Source: Actinomycetes bacterium
GTDB lineage: Bacteria; Actinomycetota; Acidimicrobiia; Acidimicrobiales; RAAP-2
Direction: 5' to 3'
DNA: 64,000 nucleotides
Assembly (NCBI GenBank): GCA_021779855.1
Contig: JAJXZW010000002.1
Location: 98,605-162,604, forward strand
Shown: positions 60,601-64,000 of the stretch, piece by piece
Layout: every line of letters begins with the position of its first letter
How positions within the stretch are numbered: the first letter of the stretch is position 1
Made by a program: the position numbers and the translations under genes
The notes under the pieces: generated by a model
What the model was told of the DNA's origin: nothing
The model's database searches: none
The model's input: only the letters and a program-made list of their open reading frames with translations

Positions 60601-61775
60601 ACGATGTCTTCATTGTGGATGCGGTGCGCTCCCCCGTTGGCCGTTTCGGAGGGGCCCTCTCGACGGTGCGGCCGGACGATCTTGCGGCTGGTGTGATTAC
60701 TGCCCTCATCGGGCGTGCTCCGGAGTGCGACACCTCTCTGATTGACGACGTGCACTTTGGTGCAGCTAACGGAGCGGGGGAGGACAACCGGAATGTCGCC
60801 CGAATGGCAACGCTTCTTGCCGGGCTGCCTACCACCGTACCCGGCGTAACAGTGAACCGACTTTGCGGATCCGGCATGGAAGCCGTTATCGGAGCCAGCC
60901 GCGCGATTGCTGTAGAGGATGCGAGTCTGTGCATCGCAGGCGGCGTTGAGTCGATGAGTCGCGCTCCATGGGTTCTGCCCAAACCAGAGCAACGGCTCCA
61001 GCGCGACAACGCAGTACTTCACTCCACGACTCTTGGGTGGAGATTGGTGAATCCTGCTATGCCCTCAGAGTGGACGGTGAGTCTGACTGAGGGTGCTGAA
61101 ATTCTCGCTAGGCGGTATGGAATCAGTCGCCAAGAACAGGATCAATTTGCTTTCGCAAGTCATTCCAACGCAGACGCCGCATGGACGAAGGGCCTCTTCC
61201 GGGATGAAGTTGTGTCCATCTCGGGTGTGTACCTCGATCGCGACGAGACAATCAGGCCCGATACATCAATCGACAAGCTGGCAGCACTAAGACCAGTCCA
61301 TCAACCAGGAGGAACGGTAACGGCTGGAAATTCGTCGCCTCTTAGCGATGGAGCGTCCGCCCTCCTGCTCGCGGACACGAAGGCCATGGGCAAACTTCAA
61401 AAACCGCCGCTCGCTCGGATCGCGTCTCGAGCTGTATGCGCCATCGATCCCCACATGTATGGAATTGGTCCGGTCGAAGCTGCCCGAACAGCCTTGAAGC
61501 GAGCGGGCATCGATTGGAAGAACCTTGTCGCTGTCGAATTGAATGAGGCCTTTGCTGCACAATCATTGGCCTGTCTACAAGAGTGGTCAGAACTAGATCC
61601 GTCAATTGTGAATTCTCAGGGAGGCGCGATTGCGCTAGGACACCCACTCGGAAGCTCTGGCGCGAGGATACTTACAAGTCTTGCTTGGCAACTCCGGCAC
61701 CGGGGGGGCGGATTTGGCCTTGCGACCATGTGCATTGGCGTCGGGCAGGGCATTGCAGTGGTACTTGAGGCGTAG
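60597..61775 (+). CDS. pcaF: 3-oxoadipyl-CoA/acetyl-CoA thiolase
   Basis: A 392-residue thiolase that would split 3-oxoadipyl-CoA to succinyl-CoA and acetyl-CoA. The nucleophile is C90 in VNRLCGSGMEA. The later NSQGGAIALGHPLGSSG (His) and CIGVGQG (Cys) complete the site. GANGAGEDNRNVARMATLLAGLP-like stretches are those of PcaF/PaaJ rather than short-chain degradative thiolases. It directly follows catJ with a 4-nt overlap. Confidence 0.85.
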   Translation: MNDVFIVDAVRSPVGRFGGALSTVRPDDLAAGVITALIGRAPECDTSLIDDVHFGAANGAGEDNRNVARMATLLAGLPTTVPGVTVNRLCGSGMEAVIGASRAIAVEDASLCIAGGVESMSRAPWVLPKPEQRLQRDNAVLHSTTLGWRLVNPAMPSEWTVSLTEGAEILARRYGISRQEQDQFAFASHSNADAAWTKGLFRDEVVSISGVYLDRDETIRPDTSIDKLAALRPVHQPGGTVTAGNSSPLSDGASALLLADTKAMGKLQKPPLARIASRAVCAIDPHMYGIGPVEAARTALKRAGIDWKNLVAVELNEAFAAQSLACLQEWSELDPSIVNSQGGAIALGHPLGSSGARILTSLAWQLRHRGGGFGLATMCIGVGQGIAVVLEA

Positions 61776-61805
61776 CGAAGTATATGTACCTAGATCCACG
61801 ATCCG

Positions 61806-62666
61806 GTGCGAGTCCGCTATCGTTCTATCGTGGTTTCCACTCACGATTCACCAGTTGAAGTTCAAGGTAAGTCGGTACGTGGCTCAGACTTTGTTCAGTC
61901 CTTAGAGCGTGGGCTTGCCGTAATACTCTGCTTCGGTCCCGATCGCCCTGAACTCACCCTCGCAGAGGTCGCTAAGAACACTGGGCTAACGCGCGCAGCC
62001 GCTAGACGCTTCTTACTGACGCTAGTGGAACTCGGCTATGTTCGCAATGAAGGGAGGTTCTTCTCACTTCGCCCCCGCGTCTTGGAACTTGGCTACGCAT
62101 ATTTGTCAGGTCTAAGTCTTGCCGAAGTCGCCCAGCCACAAGTTGAAGACTTCGTTGCCTCCATCCATGAGTCCTCATCTATCAGCGTACTCGATGGGGA
62201 TGACATCGTATACGTCGTTCGCGTACCAACTAAGCGAATCATGACAATCTCAATCTCGGTGGGAACTCGTTTTCCTGCGTATTGCACTTCAATGGGACGG
62301 GTTCTGCTCGCAAACCTTCCCGATGGCGAGATTGATCGGTATTTGGCAAGGGCTCACTTCGAACCCCGGACCCAGAGGACGGTGTTTCATCCGAAGGAGC
62401 TACGGACGATCCTTTCCCGCGTGCGTGACTCCGGTTACGCACTGATCGACCAAGAGATGGAGGACGGGCTCCGATCAGTAGCAGTTCCCATCCGCGACAC
62501 CTCAGGTCATGTAATTGCGGCAATGAATGTCTCGGTGAACTCTCATCGCGTTTCGGTTCGGGAGCTCCGCGAAGAACTTCTTCCCCAACTGCGCGAGGCC
62601 GCGAATCAAATTCAACTTGATTTTCATGGTCGCCATTTGCGGGACTCGGCGCGGGTGCGGGGTTGA
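61806..62666 (+). CDS. IclR family regulator (PcaR/PobR group)
   Basis: A 286-residue regulator. SDFVQSLERGLAVILCF, LTLAEVAKNTGLTRAAARRFL and LELGYAYLSGLSLAEVAQP are near-identical in pattern to PcaR/PcaU/PobR, which respond to protocatechuate, 4-hydroxybenzoate or 3-oxoadipate. The effector domain occupies about residues 95-270. Start GTG 61806 is uncertain; GTG 61830 is a second choice. It follows pcaF after 30 nt and likely controls the divergent promoters around 58.7 kb. Confidence 0.84.
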   Translation: MRVRYRSIVVSTHDSPVEVQGKSVRGSDFVQSLERGLAVILCFGPDRPELTLAEVAKNTGLTRAAARRFLLTLVELGYVRNEGRFFSLRPRVLELGYAYLSGLSLAEVAQPQVEDFVASIHESSSISVLDGDDIVYVVRVPTKRIMTISISVGTRFPAYCTSMGRVLLANLPDGEIDRYLARAHFEPRTQRTVFHPKELRTILSRVRDSGYALIDQEMEDGLRSVAVPIRDTSGHVIAAMNVSVNSHRVSVRELREELLPQLREAANQIQLDFHGRHLRDSARVRG

Positions 62667-62694
62667 ATCCCACTGGGTCTAATAGAGGGCGAGC

Positions 62695-62790
62695 TCAACC
62701 AGTCAGCGCAACAAGCTCGGCGAACATCTCTGATGGTGTCATAACTCCGAGCGTGAAGCCGGACGGATTTCCTGGAGACTAGATCGTTTC
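62695..62790 (-). pseudogene. Transposase fragment, C-terminus (IS30-like)
   Basis: The minus strand ends with GVMTPSEMFAELVALTG before a stop at 62695-62697, a pattern seen at the end of IS30-type transposases (LG..TP.E.FA.L.A). Upstream the frame is broken by a stop. Only the tail survives. Confidence 0.45.
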
Positions 62791-62842
62791 CAAAACGGCC
62801 AGTCTCTCTGACTCGTTGAGGGCATTGGCCGGACCCCGAAAA

Positions 62843-63077
62843 CTAAGCCGGTAGCTCTGCAAGTTGTTCTTTCCTCTGGCACTTCCAGACTTCGACGAAC
62901 TTGGCCGGCGTGACTCGACCAAGGGCACTGTGGGTTCGCTCGTGATTGTATTCGTGACGCCAGTCCGCGAGGAGCACTTGGGCCTCGAGCAGTGAGTCGA
63001 ATTGCTGGCCGTTCAAGAACTCATCGCGTAACCGGGCGTTGAACGACTCGATCCAGCGGGTCTGCTCAGAGTCTTGG
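62843..63077 (-). pseudogene. IS3-family transposase OrfB, 3' fragment
   Basis: The minus strand reads WIESFNARLRDEFLNG, then LLADWRHEYNHERTHSALGR and VTPAKFVEVWK to a stop at 62843-62845. This is the last third of an IS3-type DDE integrase core, including the final catalytic Glu region. The 5' part is missing; the break lies near 63060-63080, where another IS3-like element begins. It has no start codon. Confidence 0.75.
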
Positions 63078-63410
63078 TGACATCCCTATTGCCCGGAGAC
63101 CCCGGGCTGGAAGGATGCACCCATGCCCAAGAAGTTTCCCGAGGAGTTCAAGCGTGACGTGGTGGCGGTCGCCCGGCGCGGCAAGATCCCGATCCCGGAG
63201 GTGGCGGCCGACTTCGGCGTCGCCGAGAAGACGGTCCGGCGCTGGTTGCATCAGGCCGACATTGACGACGGCGTCAAAGACGGCCTGACCACGACCGAGC
63301 AGCAGGAGGTCGTCCGGCTGCGACGAGAGAACCGGCGCCTCGAGATGGAGAACGAGATCCTGCGGCGCGCCGCCGCCTACTTCGCCAAGGACGCCCTCCC
63401 AAAATGAGGC
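63078..63410 (+). mobile_element. Truncated IS3-family element (left end and orfA)
   Basis: TGACATCCC at 63078 is a plausible IS3-type left end, immediately followed by orfA. The element stops right after orfA: the expected frame-shifted orfB is absent and an ISL3-like sequence begins. It cannot transpose on its own. Confidence 0.55.
63123..63407 (+). CDS. IS3-family transposase OrfA
   Basis: A 94-residue HTH protein. KKFPEEFKRDVVAVARRG opens the helix-turn-helix; VAEKTVRRWLHQADID is the recognition part. A leucine-zipper-like RLRRENRRLEMENEILRRAAAYFAKD ends it, as in IS3 OrfA. It has the high-GC codon use of the host side rather than of the island. Without OrfB it is inactive for transposition. 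Confidence 0.85.
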   Translation: MPKKFPEEFKRDVVAVARRGKIPIPEVAADFGVAEKTVRRWLHQADIDDGVKDGLTTTEQQEVVRLRRENRRLEMENEILRRAAAYFAKDALPK

Positions 63411-63514
63411 TCTCCTGCCGATGTTGTGGGTCAATCTGAGTTGATGACGTAGAACACGCCGCCTCGTTCCTAAGTTCTCGGGTGCTTGAAGCCGGAAAAC
63501 GAGGAGGAGACGGC

Positions 63515-63916
63515 GTGCTGTCCCAGAGACTATTGGCTAAGACGCTGGGCGTCGAGGCGAAGGCCGTTCGCGTCGAGAGTGTGGATCTCATCGGCGAGAT
63601 TGTCGAGATTCGCGTTCGATCCCGGGTCCAGCACCGTTGGCGCTGCCCCCACTGCGGCGGTCGCGCCCCGCGCTATGACGCGGGACGAGAGCGTCGTTGG
63701 CGGGCGCTCGACTGGGGGCGGACCAAGGTGTTCGTCATCGCGAGAGTGCCGCGGGTCTCATGTGCTCATCACGGTGTCGTCGTTGCCGCAGTCCCCTGGG
63801 CTCGCCACCAGGCCCGTCACACGCGGGCTTTCGAGGAACTCGCCGCGTGGTGCGCGGTCGAGATGTCGGCCAGCTGTCGGCGTACGTTCTCTGATGTCGG
63901 AACAAGTACAGGCTGA
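63515..63916 (+). pseudogene. ISL3-family transposase, N-terminal fragment
   Basis: The fragment starts at GTG 63515 behind GGAGGA (63502-63507). The zinc-ribbon WRCPHCGGRAPRYDAG, RRWRALDWGRTKV, and VSCAHHGVVVAAVPWARHQARHTRAFE are those of ISL3 transposases. Similarity ends near 63890, and a stop follows at 63914-63916. A full-length protein would be about 400 residues or more, so the catalytic DDE part is lost. Confidence 0.8.
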
Positions 63917-63940
63917 TATGTAGATCAGCCAAACTGCAGA

Positions 63941-64000
63941 TTAGTTCCTTGGATCACCTCCTGCTGGCTTGACGTGGTCCTTCAGCCGATAGCTGGGACC
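63941..64000 (-). pseudogene. C-terminal tail of a coding sequence, possibly IS21 IstB
   Basis: On the minus strand the last 19 codons before TAA 63941-63943 read GPSYRLKDHVKPAGGDPRN. SYRL near the C-terminus is common in IstB-type helper ATPases of IS21, which would fit the surrounding insertion-sequence debris. The rest is beyond the window. Confidence 0.3.

Noticed and set aside
1..64000. CRISPR array, rRNA genes, prophage
   Set aside because: No regularly spaced repeats, no rRNA-like blocks and no phage structural or integrase genes are apparent.

Overview
The window looks like the chromosome of a high-GC actinobacterium. Supporting signs are roughly 70% or more GC in the first 44 kb (judged from sampled lines, not computed), strong G/C preference at third codon positions, many GTG starts, TGA/GTG overlaps, and typical actinobacterial neighbours: a FtsR-like MerR protein, a GarA-like FHA protein, a DUF151 bifunctional nuclease and GcvH side by side. 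A class such as Acidimicrobiia is possible, but the sequence alone does not fix it. A second component, about 44.1-62.7 kb, has clearly lower GC (near 50% in sampled lines), is gene-dense and intact, and ends in a pile of broken insertion sequences. I read it as an acquired catabolic island.

Layout. 1-4.5 kb: end of a substrate-binding protein, livG-livF-livH-livM-type ABC genes and a 3-hydroxybutyrate dehydrogenase. 4.5-11 kb: a GNAT and a glutamine-synthetase-like enzyme, divergent from a partial homoprotocatechuate (hpa) operon with a MarR regulator. 11-13 kb: a DrrAB-like exporter. 13-17.7 kb: gcvPB, gcvPA, gcvT, a small nuclease-fold candidate and a MerR regulator. 17.8-22.9 kb: thiG and thiD diverging, membrane and secreted proteins, an acrylyl-CoA-reductase-like enzyme. 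22.9-25.1 kb: nuclease, FtsR, FHA and GcvH. 25.1-28.8 kb: a CDP-alcohol phosphotransferase, class I aldolase, a DinB-like protein and a TPR protein. 28.8-29.7 kb: a stretch with only decayed coding traces. 29.7-37.8 kb: pgi-gnd-pgl-zwf, a HAD phosphatase and ppsA, then a PfkB kinase. 39-43.9 kb: three exported proteins, one of mosaic base composition.

The island (44.1-62.7 kb) holds one long minus-strand gene train: a periplasmic binding protein, an LLM flavin monooxygenase, an HMG-CoA-lyase-like enzyme, a CaiB-type CoA transferase, three crotonase-fold enzymes, an MmgE/PrpD protein, an NDP-forming acyl-CoA synthetase, a hotdog thioesterase and a full LivHMGF transporter. Facing away from it are catI-catJ-pcaF-like genes (3-oxoadipate to succinyl-CoA plus acetyl-CoA) and an IclR/PcaR-type regulator. 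The parts suggest import, CoA activation, C-C cleavage and entry to the TCA cycle of a carboxylic acid that cannot be named from sequence. No ring-cleavage dioxygenase, acyl-CoA dehydrogenase or 3-hydroxyacyl-CoA dehydrogenase is present in it.

Two patterns run through the GC-rich part. Many first genes carry a TAnnnT box only 5-7 nt before the start codon (leaderless mRNAs). Four convergent gene pairs share one CTAG as stop codon on both strands.
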